A DNA stretch of 64,000 nucleotides from contig CANNZV010000426.1 in NCBI GenBank assembly GCA_947561585.1, positions 480,414-544,413 on the forward strand, written 5' to 3'. Origin of the DNA: Caprella mutica (Eukaryota > Arthropoda > Malacostraca > Amphipoda > Caprellidae). Positions 11,459-21,686 of the stretch are shown in pieces. A program made the translations under genes and the position numbers. How positions within the stretch are numbered: position 1 is the stretch's first letter; the number at the start of each line of letters is the position of its first letter. The notes under the pieces are model-generated. The model ran no database searches and was not told the origin of the DNA. It saw nothing but the letters and a program-made list of their open reading frames with translations.

Positions 11459-11957
11459 TCAGTTGCTAGCAGCACCCTCCTGAACCCTCTGTGTGACATC
11501 TCCACTGCTCTGCTGGTTGGTCTCTCCCACCACTCTACTGGCAGTCTGTTGCGACTGACCAGGTCCACCTCTCTGCGACTGACCACCTCTCTGCGACTGA
11601 CCACTTCTCTGCGATTGACCACCTCCCTGCGACTGACCACCTCCCTGCGACTGACCACCTCCCTGCAACTGACCACCTCTCTGCGCCTGACCACCTCTCT
11701 GCGCCTGACCACCTCTCTGCGCCTGACCACCTCTCTGCGCCTGACTAGGTCCACCTCCCTGACCTCTCCACCTCTGTCCCACTCCCCTACCAGCATGACC
11801 AGACCTGCCTTCACTTCTAATCATCTCTCCCATTGATCCCTCCACCTCTACAACCTTTCTCCCCCTAATAATGAACCATCCTTTCCCTTCATCCCGCTTT
11901 TCGTATAGTTCTCTTCTCAACTTCTTATTTTGCTCCCTCTCTACCACAGTTAAATCC
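11459..11957 (-). pseudogene. LINE ORF1, C-terminal part with Q/G/R-rich repeat tail
   Basis: After the MITE insertion, ORF1 resumes with RDLTVVEREQNKKLRREL and GWFIIRGRKVVEV, matching the C-terminal end of the nucleic-acid-binding core of L1-like ORF1 proteins. A long Gly/Gln/Arg tail follows, made of repeats such as RGGQAQ and GGGQSQ, and the ORF stops at AASN. The tail is encoded by an 18-bp minisatellite. RGG-like tails bind RNA and favour condensation in other proteins; a role here is inference. Confidence 0.75.
11565..11750 (-). repeat. 18-bp minisatellite coding the ORF1 Q/G/R tail
   Basis: About ten units of ctctgcgactgaccac with variants (ctccctgcgac, ctctgcgcctg). The period is a multiple of three, so copy-number change keeps the ORF open. 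Other frames also stay open across it, creating spurious ORFs. Confidence 0.8.
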
Positions 11958-11965
11958 CTCTCAAT

Positions 11966-12193
11966 CCAAGTAAAAATGTATGTCTCATAAACTCACCATT
12001 TGCCTCTCCAGCTCTCTCCAAAATTCAACCAATTCTCTCCAAAATGATCAAATTATCATTAATTCTCTCCAAAATAACATTGTAGCATAGGAGAAAAATA
12101 GATAAAAACTCGCCATTTGCAATTGAAGGGCTCAAAATAACAGTCACAAACTCGCCATTAAAATGGCGAGTTTGGACTTGCTTTATTACTTGG
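11966..12193. mobile_element. 228-bp MITE inserted in LINE ORF1 (8-bp TSD)
   Basis: Flanked by perfect 8-bp direct repeats CTCTCAAT at 11958-11965 and 12194-12201. Ends are inverted: CCAAGTAAAAATG and, reversed, CCAAGTAATAAAG. Conceptual removal of the insert plus one repeat rejoins ORF1 in frame (VYIE to RDLT). Internal motifs aactcgccattt recur, including a palindrome at 12152-12177. An 8-bp duplication fits hAT or P-type transposases; the short ends do not decide. Confidence 0.85.
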
Positions 12194-12201
12194 CTCTCAA
12201 T

Positions 12202-12696
12202 ATAAACATTACCAAATCCATCTAGTTGTCTTAAGCTACTCTTTGCCTGCATTATTATCCTAATGTCCCTATACTGGTTCAACTTAATGAGAAGTGGCCT
12301 AGCTCTATTAGGTGCTGTTTTACCCAGTCTAACCACAGTCTCAATTCCTACATCCTCAATACCCAACTTTCCGAACAATTCCTGGCACATTCTCTCATCA
12401 TCTTCATATCTTCCATTCAGATCAGTTCTACCTGATTCTTTCAAATTAAATATCATAACATTTTTCTTCCTCCTATCCTTCTCTAATTGCTCTACTTGCT
12501 CCTGCATATCTCTAACCATTCTGCTATCTCCCCCAGCTTCCACAGAGCCCCTACTATACCCTTCTTTAATCATCTCTAATTCTTCTCTTAGACTGGCTAT
12601 ACCCTTCTTACTATCCTCACTCCCACCCTTATCCTGTTTAATCTCCCTAACTTTAGTTTCTAGTTTCCCATCAATCTCCTTTCTAGTTTTCGACAA
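12202..12696 (-). pseudogene. LINE ORF1, N-terminal part: coiled coil and RRM-like core
   Basis: The N-terminal part is Lys/Glu-rich and predicted coiled coil (KETKV, MQEQVEQLEKDRRKKN). It is followed by KNVMIFNLKESG, CQELFGKLGIED, TVVRLGK and RPLLIKLNQYRDIRIIMQAK, the pattern of the RRM-like domain of L1-type ORF1 proteins. The frame runs on past 12202 into the MITE, adding foreign residues to a stop at 12025. There is no ATG upstream before an in-frame stop, so the start is missing. Confidence 0.8.
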
Positions 12697-12896
12697 TTGC
12701 TTGAACTATATCTAATAGTCGGATTTGTATTATTCACTAGTCAGTAAATAATATATAATTAATTAAAATTTGTTTGGAATAAATTAGTTATCGTCCTAGA
12801 ACCTAGATAGTTCAAAACCAATAATTAGGTAATCACATGTAAATATCTATAGATGCAATTAAGTTCATAATGAAGTACTTACTAACTACCGATATT

Positions 12897-13052
12897 TTAA
12901 AGGTCTTCTCCAGGCTCAGTAGAAAAAAATAGTTTATTATTAAGGTTGTGGCATTGCATATTTTGCATATACTTTTCTAAAACGCATATGCTTATGCATT
13001 TAGCAATATGCATATGCATTTACTAATTTGCATATACGCATTTACCAATATG
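12897..13052. repeat. Truncated piggyBac-type MITE end and hAT end
   Basis: 12897-12942 begins TTAA-AGGTCTTCTCCAGG, the end of the family B MITE, but only about 45 bp remain. 12943-13052 begins AAGGTTGTGGCATTGC and is rich in gcatatgcat; it matches the reverse complement of the hAT end at 47110-47158. Confidence 0.6.
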
Positions 13053-14606
13053 CCCAACAAACATATGAATGTCGATTCGATGCCGTTTGCTGTCGAATTC
13101 GTAGCGCTAACGGTGGGTATCGACTTAGCAACCATTTCGACTCATAGTAGATATCGGAATGTCTGTTTCTAAATGATATCTTAATTTACGCTTCGAGTAG
13201 AAACACGAAAACCGATACATGGTTTTAACAGCATCAAATTGACGTCGGCATGTCTGTTTCCAGACGATATCTGAATTTATATTTCGACCATAAGTGCAAA
13301 AACAAAAAAAATCGTTTGAAATTTGGAAATTCATTTTCTTATCTTCCTGTTTCATAATACGTATAGAAATGTAGGAATAATTTCTATTCAATTGGATTGC
13401 ACCTTTCTATATAACGAACGTTGTGCTCCCTTTAAAGGTCCTCTCCAGGCTCCGGGAAAAAAATGAGTTTATAACATAATATTATAGAACTAAGGTCTAC
13501 GATCATTATTTTGCAAACTGCATACAATTCGGTTCAATATATATTTTATAATTTGTTTTTAAAGTTTTTTAATACTCTGTGAGCAACAATTGAGCGAATC
13601 ACTAATCTGATGCTCAAGAAGAAGATTGTACACTCTTTGTTTTGATTACAAATTTGAATTTTATAAACAAACCATGCGTTTTCGGCCTTTATTTAAATTA
13701 TCTTAGATATTAATTGTTTCCTAAAGTATATAAACGTTTTTATTATAAGTTCATTCAATTGCATACTTTTACACGAATATTAAATGGATTTATTAAACCT
13801 AATACCTAGTTGACAATCAAAACAAATTGTGTACATTCTTTTTCTTCAGGCTGAAAATTTCTTAAATTAGTAAGTCGGAAGTAAAATAGGTTTCGTAGAG
13901 CTTTGATTTTAAAAATCTTTAAAAGCATATAAAATTAAAAATACGCAACCAAATTCGATGCTGTTTGCAGCAAAATGATAAGGAACATTAGCCTTGTTAA
14001 ATAAAGCAATAAAAGTATTTTCTTGGAAGGGACCTTTAAACTATACCCGATAATTAATACACTTATAGGCAACTACAGCAGTTGTAAAAGTACGATCGGG
14101 CATTGGCACGCTAGTGCGATTGTACAATGGATCAACGTAAAGTAGGCGATATTGGAACATTGGTTGTTGAATATATTGTTCCTCCAGTACCGTGAAAATG
14201 GATGGATAACCAATCATGTGATTTTTGATCGCCAGTGCATTTATTGTAATGAATCTAGCTATTCTAAACTGCTTATTATAAATAAGCCCCAAGGGGTTCC
14301 TGAAGCTGTCTTTGGTGAATAGAAGAGAAGTAAGTGGCGTCCCTTGGGACCCAAACTGTTGTAATTTGGATTATGTATTGTCTATTTCATGTTTAACATG
14401 TTTTTAGTGTTTTTAGCTCTTAATGCAGTTTTAGAGGATAGTGCTAGCGTTATCCTCTACAATTACGTACGAGGTCTTAGATTTTGTGTTAGGTAGGCTC
14501 GTAGACTTCATTTACTATCACCTCTTCATTTCCCTCTTCCATCCTTGAGAGCACCCACCAGTGTTTGTGACCATTTTTGTCACATTCATCGGTGCACTTT
14601 CATTTG
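13053..14606 (+). repeat. Family A repeat, copy 1 (interrupted by a family B MITE)
   Basis: Begins CCCAACAAACATATG, close to the family A end CCCAGCAAACATG. It runs with other copies (21687, 40695) through agatatcggaatgtctg, ctgaagctgtctttggtgaa and ttagaggatagtgctagcgt. A 600-bp MITE interrupts it at a TTAA. The match ends near 14606. No coding capacity was recognised. Confidence 0.75.
13436..14035 (+). mobile_element. Family B MITE, copy 1 (TTAA target, 600 bp)
   Basis: Inserted in family A: uninterrupted copies read gctccctttaaac at this site. TTAA flanks both sides (13432-13435, 14036-14039). Inverted ends are AGGTCCTCTCCAGG and, reversed, AGGTCCCTTCCAAG. TTAA duplication is the piggyBac mark. 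Other copies lie at 33605 and 53247. Confidence 0.85.
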
Positions 14607-15847
14607 CTTCCAAACTTACGCCCCACCCTGTAGCTTAACATTTCTATTAAAATTAATTATAATTATTGATTTGCGTTCTCCAGTAATAATTAGAGTATTT
14701 TCACTATTTTGTTTTGGTCACTTAATATCAAAAAGTATAAGAATGTTAAATCCAAATAAATAATTACTAATAATTATTTACCTGAACTCATGGAAGTACT
14801 AGTAAGCCTGAACTATAGCAATATGAAAGTTTGGGACATTTTGGTTGGTAATATTGAAACATCTATATGTGGGTGTTCGAATGAAATCACACTAATATAT
14901 CATAATTATTCTCGAAACTTGAAATCATTCTCGTTTATAATTTAAGAAAGGACATGCAACGACACTTCCATATTATTACCCCCCCCTCCCCCCACAGATA
15001 GTACTCTATCAGTACCATTCATCAACATGTTGCTGGACTCTGGTGAATTATTTAGTATACTGTATAATGTACTGAATATAAGAAATTTTAGACATATGAA
15101 TAACCTAATCGACGATAATGGTAACAATGTTAGGCATCAATATAAGTTAACCCAATGAGATGGGGGAGAATTGAGGGGTACGCGGGGTTTCACAAACACC
15201 CTCCCCCCCCCCTCGCCCCCATCTCTCACCCATTACCATAGTTTTTTTGCTATACAGACCTAATTTAGTTCTGTTTCATGTATTACTTAAAAGTTTATAT
15301 TCATTATTTTATGTATGCTAGATTTTAGACTATACTAAAAATAGTGATACCATATACCTCTTTGATAATAATAATAATAACAATAGTAAGAGGCCGTGAG
15401 GGCATATTTCTCTTTGCATGTTAACCATTTCGGTCATACATCCTGATATCTCTTTTATCTCGATTACTTTCTGCGATAGGGTAAGTTGCGGATTATTGGA
15501 CGGTTTTACATCTTTGATATTACCAGAAAATGTATATAATTAAAGTTAAATAATTTTAATTATATACTTATTTGTATTTTGATCGAAGAATTGGAACCAT
15601 CCGATAATTTGTAACTTTCAGCTAATATATAACATATTTTATATAACTATTCCTAACTCTGTAATCAAATTAGTTTTTTCAACTGTAATTAAGTTAAAAT
15701 CAAATGATATAGGCAGCAGAGTTTACCATTAAAAAATAAATGGTGCCTCTCTCACGGACGTATCTTATAAGGATCACCTAAATCTAGATGCTACCTATTT
15801 CAATTTATATTAATTTCAGTAACTAAAAACTTATCATAATTATTATG
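14607..15847. other. Intergenic DNA, no gene seen
   Basis: AT-rich. Holds C-tracts near 14981-14992 and 15202-15213 and a short (aat)n run near 15367. No splice-bounded coding stretch was found. Confidence 0.5.
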
Positions 15848-16295
15848 AGGTTTGACCTCTGCTTGGAATAAAAGGCCATATCGCTGACGTCAAATGGAAA
15901 GGAACTCGAAGAAGCAGTCAGAAAAGAAAATGGTTCAATGTGAATAATGTCACTTACAAATGCTCAGAGATGCTGAACGTGAATATGCAGTCATTTACCA
16001 AGAGATTTGTAGGAAAAAGACACAAGCACCAGTATCTTCATTCACAGACGGAAGATGAAAATGAAAAGGTTATAGAAAACTAATCCTACATACCAGAAAA
16101 ATCTTAAACCTCTTAGTTGGAGAGCATAACTCTAGCGCTATCCTCTAAAACTGCAACTACTGTTAAAAAAATGATTAGCATGGTAAATATAAAAAAAGAT
16201 AATCCATATTACAATAGTTCAGAGTCCAAAGACGCCACCTCTTTCCCAAACATTCACCACAGACAATTCAGGATTGAGCCCCTGAGCGAAATTAT
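15848..16295 (-). repeat. Family A repeat, fragment in reverse orientation
   Basis: Reverse complement matches the end portion of copy 1: ggccatatcgctgacgtca, agaagcagtcagaaaag, gagagcataactctagcgct and gacgccacctctttcc. Truncated at both ends. Confidence 0.7.
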
Positions 16296-16482
16296 TCATT
16301 TATCACCTTCAAAAGTTTAATTATTGATGAAGGGTAAAAATTTATTTTCTAATGAATAAGATATAAACTTAGAAACTCAAATTGATTGACTGATTCAAAA
16401 GTATTGTAAATCTAAACTAATACAAACAATATAAAACTAAATAAATATTTACTTTTTGGCCGAACTTTTTTTTTTTTTTGGT

Positions 16483-17155
16483 GTTAATTGAGGGGTATGG
16501 TCATGAGCCACCCCCAACCCCCAGACTGAAGCCCCCTCCCCTCCCGGTCATGAGCCTCCCCGGACTTAAGCCTCCGGTCATGAGCCCCCCTGGTACATAA
16601 GCCCCCCCCCCCCCCCGGGTATCGAGCCCCCTCCCCCCCCCCACCCTGTGTTTTAATACTTATTTACCTAGTTGAACAAATGAAGAGCTACTTTGATAGA
16701 AATAACTGGGAGTTGCTTATTATGTAGTTTGTTCTATACGCTAGTTTGTTACCTGGCAGGGGGTTCGGTATGACGCCCCCGATATACATATATTTTATGT
16801 TACATCAGTAATAAACTTCATAAGTGTCGGACTACTGGGGTATCGGAAAATTGGGGCGTCTGACCAATTTGGTATCGGACTAATGGGGCGTCGGACTAAT
16901 GAATAGTAATCTTGTTTTCTTTAGGTATTTTAGGAATCCTTATTTACCTAGTTAAACAAATGAAAAGCTACTTAGTTAGAACTAACTGAGAGTATCCCTA
17001 TCTAGGTAGCTACTCTCAGTTATCTATATTTAGGTAGCTACTCTCAGTTATACATATCTAAGTAGCTATTCATTTGCTCAACTAGGTAAATATGGAGGAT
17101 CGTGACCTGGGGGGGGGGGAGGGGGCTTAAGTCCAGGGTGATTATGACCTACACC
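16483..17155. repeat. C/G-tract foldback with inverted 23-34-bp units
   Basis: The left part holds repeated ggtcatgagccccc and ctta motifs with long C runs. The right part (17095-17150) has the complement, ending cttaagtccagggtgattatgacc. Between them are tattacctagtt...aaatgaagagct and inverted units (taggtagctactctcagtta). It looks like a decayed foldback element. Confidence 0.5.
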
Positions 17156-18370
17156 CGTTCCTTAAGCGGTGAAAAAATTCATCACCGCTCGTTACCGTTC
17201 ACAGAAGTTGGTCCTCGTTAAAGCACAGTCATATATGCACGGCCACCGCTTATGTTCCCTTACAGCTCCAACGGTTTTGAGCTTTTCAAAATGTTGCAAG
17301 GGTTGAGGAGCGATAGTTTTCCTCTCTGCAAAGTTCGCTACCTCTAAAACACCGCCCAGCCAAAGTTTGGCACCGCTAGAAGCAAGTTCGTGAACGCTTC
17401 ATTCCGCTAGGCCAATGCAGAAATCCTGAACGGTGCTTCCCCAGCTTTGCCCGGGCGGGGATTAAACGTTGACAAACTTTGGCAGAGCGTTGTTATTTTT
17501 TTATGAGTTTGTGTGTCGAAATTATGTATCAAAATATAAAATACAGGTGATGCCATAGCGATGCACCGCTGAAGCCGTCGTTGACATAGAGTTGGCTTAA
17601 CGGTAGGAAGAGGCAGCGAGCGTTGGTTTGGCAGTATGGAGCTATGCGACCTCCTTACCAACATCAAACCAAAGTTCATCACTGCAATGAATCTTTGCTT
17701 CATTTTCTGAGACCGTTTCAGAAAACTCATGTTCGTGATTCAAACGTTTTCAACTGCCTTATCAAAGTTCATGCAACATTTAATCACCGCCGGGGCAATG
17801 CTGGCGAAGTAGCGGTGGTCAAGCATTTGAGATTTACGTATTTGCGTCTATAATGGTGCCAAACTTTGACTGGGTTTTGTTGGTGTGGGGAACTTTGCGG
17901 AGTGGAAAGCTACTGATTCTCAACGCTCGTAATATTTTTTGTAGTTCAAAACTTTCGGATCGGTAAGTGTGAACATAAGCGGTGGTCAAGCGTATACGGC
18001 GTTTCCTGAACGGGGGCCAACTTCTGGTCAGCGTTAACAATTTTTTGCCCCTGCTACAGGAACACTCTAGCAAAGTTCCTCCGGTGTGTCAGGCCTTCAA
18101 ATGATGAGCCTCAACTATCGATTGATATCAAAAATCTACCAGAATTTCTGATTAATTTCATCCACTCAGCTCCGTAATCAAAAGCAGTATACCACTTTAC
18201 CAACTTTAAACCCCGCCGAGCCAACGCCTACACTTGTAGAACACCGCTCTATCAACGCTCGTGTTACCATGATTGATTTTCCAATCATGATAACGAGCGT
18301 TGCCGGAATTTCGTTTATTCTCCCTTCGTTCAAAGAACGATCCAACACAGTTCTGACTGTGTGATCTAGG
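17156..18370. repeat. Block dense in ACCGCT, AACGCTCGT and CAAAGTT motifs
   Basis: GC content rises here compared with the flanks. Short motifs recur in both orientations: caccgct or agcggtg about ten times, caaagtt or aactttg about nine times, and aacgctcgt or its complement at least four times. No protein was recognised. The pattern resembles transposase-binding subterminal repeats of a large DNA element, which is inference. Confidence 0.45.
18254..18302. repeat. Near-perfect hairpin
   Basis: Arms aacgctcgtgttaccatgat and atcatgataacgagcgtt close on a short loop. It contains the AACGCTCGT motif of the surrounding block. Confidence 0.7.
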
Positions 18371-18704
18371 CTTTAGATATCCTTCTATATTCATCGAAAC
18401 AAGCCTTACTTTAAATAAATGAAAAAATTAGCAATTCCTCATGCTATACCACATATACTGGATTATTTTGCTCCAGTGCTTCAGATATTTTCTATTTGAT
18501 AAAGATCAGCAATTAGTGTTGTTAATCAGTCCCCATCGAAAGTCTCATGAAGATTTCGACAGCTGCTGCATGCTCTCCAATGAGGAGAGCAATATTATGC
18601 ACCCAAGTAATAAAATAAAAGATTAACAAAAAAATAGTGAGAAACGAAAGAAACAACATGGCTCATCAATAATTAGTTTGGGTGACTAAATATCAACATA
18701 TGAG

Positions 18705-18883
18705 TAGGATCGTGACAATATGCGTTTAAAATCATAGATCCAGAAAATAGTATGGATTGAATGAATTAAAGACTATTTAATCATTCTAAATCAGTGGTAT
18801 ACAGTACCCGATACCATTTCATTTCGTTTCCTATAGGATATTCTTAAGATCTATTATTTTATCTGCTTATTGTCACAACCCTA
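18705..18883. mobile_element. hAT-type MITE, 179 bp
   Basis: The left end TAGGATCGTGACAATATGC and reversed right end TAGGGTTGTGACAATAAGC match the ends of the larger hAT copy at 44788. Flanking octamers catatgag and cacatgac agree at 6 of 8 bases, consistent with an aged 8-bp duplication. Confidence 0.65.
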
Positions 18884-19884
18884 CACATGACCAACGAGAT
18901 GACGTGCACTCGTAGTAGAGCGCATACCTTCGTCACCATATATAACCTTGACCACCCAATAATTTGACTTGAGTTAGAAATGAACTTAATCTTTTCTAGT
19001 TCACTCCCAAAATCTGAGCAAATGGTTCCTGGTTATTGACCAATAAATGGTCAATACCAAATTTCAGGGAATTGGTTGAATACTATTTGAGTTATAAATG
19101 ACCTTGACCTTTGACCCGATCTCTCCCAAAATCTAATCAAACTTAATTCACGGTACAGAAGGGACCGAGGTTATAGGGAGGACTACAATTCGAGCAAATT
19201 CAACAGAAATCTAGATCATGGAAAAAATTGTTTATCAATTCAAATTATTGAATGACAAAAGAAGGTAAAAAGAAGACAAAATGAAGGGAGTGGCAATTTA
19301 TACTTTAAGTTTTCAGAAAAAAAATATCTATAACTTTTCAAAATAGTTTTATTTAATTTCTTTTACTATATAAAATTGAAGACTCCATTAAAGCTATCTT
19401 GAAAAGAGAGGTGGAAGTTTGCGATCGTACTGTAGATACGTTCTCTAGGTTCTAAACTCTACCAATCGAATTAAAGTATTTATCAATATCCTCTTCTCCT
19501 TTCTACCACGTTAAAATATTAATATTGCCAACAGTACTTGCCGTTATGGAAGATATTTTTATATAGGGATATACTGTTCAATGCAAGGATTTAGATATAG
19601 CTTACAAGTTTAACTATTACACAGTTCATGCAAATGAATGTGTTATTAAGCAATGAATATGTAAGCTAATTTTAGGAGTTTGTAAAATTCTATTTGGCAA
19701 TGCATCGCTAGCCTAGGTGTGGCTTTACCTATACCCATAGTATATATTCTACTATTTATCTTTTTTTTCTTTATAAAAATTATTAAAATATTTGAACAAA
19801 AGCCAATTTAACCAAATCAGCCTTTACATTAATCGGGAATATTATAGACATTGCGTAATGAACTAACTATATACATTAAAAATT
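18884..19884. other. Intergenic DNA, no gene seen
   Basis: AT-rich, with no recognised element or coding stretch. Confidence 0.5.
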
Positions 19885-20057
19885 GAACTAAGTTAAATAC
19901 GCAACATCTGATGTGACACAGCAGCCGATAGCTAATTACAAAAAGATGCTCTATAATAGATATGAAGCTTGAACTTCTATAGTCGAAAATTAAAAATCTT
20001 CTCTTACTAGCTATCAGCTACTGTGTCATACTGGCTATTGTGTATTTATCTTAGTTC
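19885..20057. mobile_element. Foldback MITE, 173 bp
   Basis: Left arm gaactaagttaaatacgc then tgacacagcagccgatagct pairs with right arm agctatcagctactgtgtca then gtgtatttatcttagttc. The arms are about 50 bp, imperfect, around a roughly 70-bp centre. No target duplication is evident. Confidence 0.6.
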
Positions 20058-20704
20058 TTGCCCTTCAAAAAAATTCAAATTATTCTTCATACTCACTTAT
20101 TAAGATAGGACTGTTGCAAATAATAATTCAATGATGGTAGTTTCGATCTTACTAACTGATAGTATGGAATGGCTAGTTATTCTGTCAAAAATTTAGAGCA
20201 TGAAAAAAATGGATTGATACTAAATCAAATGATGCCAAACCGTTTTTCGTGAAGTGCTACGCAATGTAGTTATTATTTCATTAAAATTTGATGTATACGA
20301 TTAAATCTGTGTGTAAACCACTATTACAAAATGGTTAAATAACTGTTCCTGTAGTTACTCCCATATGAAAAAATTAAGAGAAATACACGACAAGTATTAT
20401 AGTTTAGCGCAAAAGTTTTTTTATAAATGTAGTTATTTCGTCGAAGGCCTGATGGTTTAAATATTCGTTAATCGAAATGTAAATTTTTTATTAATACGAT
20501 ATAATTCAATTCGCACTATATTTCAATATTCAAAGATAATTCACTAATTGGTCTTCAGTAGTCATAAACTTTTTACTGCATGGCATCTTTTCTCAATACT
20601 ACGAGAAGGTGGAGCTTATCCTATGCAACGTTGTCAAATCTCAAAATTTTGACTAAAAACTCCACGGTTTTTGCATCTAAAATTTAAAGTGACCTCGTTT
20701 ATTT

Positions 20705-21686
20705 TTTCCCTGATATTACAATCGAACTAGCGTGCTAATGCCTTATCGTACCTTTAGAACTGCCGTAGTCCCTTATAAGTTATAAGTGTATTAATTTTAA
20801 AGGGAGTACTACGTTATAGAAAGGTACAATCCAATTGAATAGAAATAATTTCTACATTTCTTCACGTATTATAAAACAGGAAGATGAGAAGAAAATGAAT
20901 TTCAAAATTTGAAACTATTTTTTTAAAACTACGTATCTGTTTTCGCACTTCTGGTCGAAGTATAAATTCAGATATCGTTTGGAAACAGACATGCCGACGT
21001 CAAGATGCTGCTGTTAAAACCATGTATCGGTTTTCGTGTTTCTACTCGAAGTGTAAATTCAGATATAATTTAGAAACAGACATTCCGATATCTACTATGA
21101 GTCGAAATGGGAAAGATCCCCCTCTTCCATCCTTGAGTGCAGCCTCCGGTGCTTGTGACCATTTATGTCACATTCCTCGGTAAGTGACAGCATTCACGGA
21201 GTAGTTTTTCAGCATCCATGAGCGTCGTGACTTTGTCCATGGAGCCACTTTCCTTTCTGACTGCTTCTTCCAGTCCCTTGTATTTCATTTCCTTTTGACG
21301 TCAGGGACATTGACTTTGGTTCCGAAACAGACGTTAAACCTCTACTAAACGTAAATAATTAAAAATTGATGGGCTATTTAACATGTTCCATTTTAGAGTA
21401 AATCTGTGTTATCGGACGATTCCACATTTTCGAATATGTAAGAAATAAATATAATAATTATCATTATTCAATTCTTACTTAAATTGGTATCCATGATACC
21501 AGTACGTAAAATACGAGTTTAAAAATAATAATCAATACAGAAATAATTTTTCTACGTAAAATGTGGAACCCCATATCCTATAACTTGAGCTTTCACCTAT
21601 GCCAAAAGCTGCAAATGAGACGATTAAAATTTAGTGATTCACATTATAGATAATTAAACTTAAAAGTGGCAATCGAATTCAATAAA
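20705..21686. repeat. Family A composite: inverted fragment joined to a direct fragment
   Basis: 20705-21108 is the reverse complement of the first 430 bp of family A. 21118-21686 is a direct copy of a later part (tccatccttgagtgcagcc to cgattcacattatagataatt). The junction near 21110 therefore lacks the middle of the element, which suggests a rearranged or foldback copy. Confidence 0.7.

Larger units (their letters stand above)
7936..12715 (-). mobile_element. Non-LTR retrotransposon (LINE), APE-endonuclease type, 5'-truncated
   Basis: Two-ORF LINE on the minus strand: ORF1 (about 12700-11459), then ORF2 (11434-8086) with APE endonuclease, RT and a C-terminal Cys-His region, a short 3' UTR and a heptamer tail. 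ORF1 has no ATG before an in-frame stop near 12715, so the 5' end is lost, as is common for LINEs. ORF2 has frame breaks near 9850 and 9310. ORF1 is interrupted by a MITE. The short tandem 3' tail and APE domain fit the CR1/L2/Jockey-type groups; I could not settle the clade. Confidence 0.88.
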
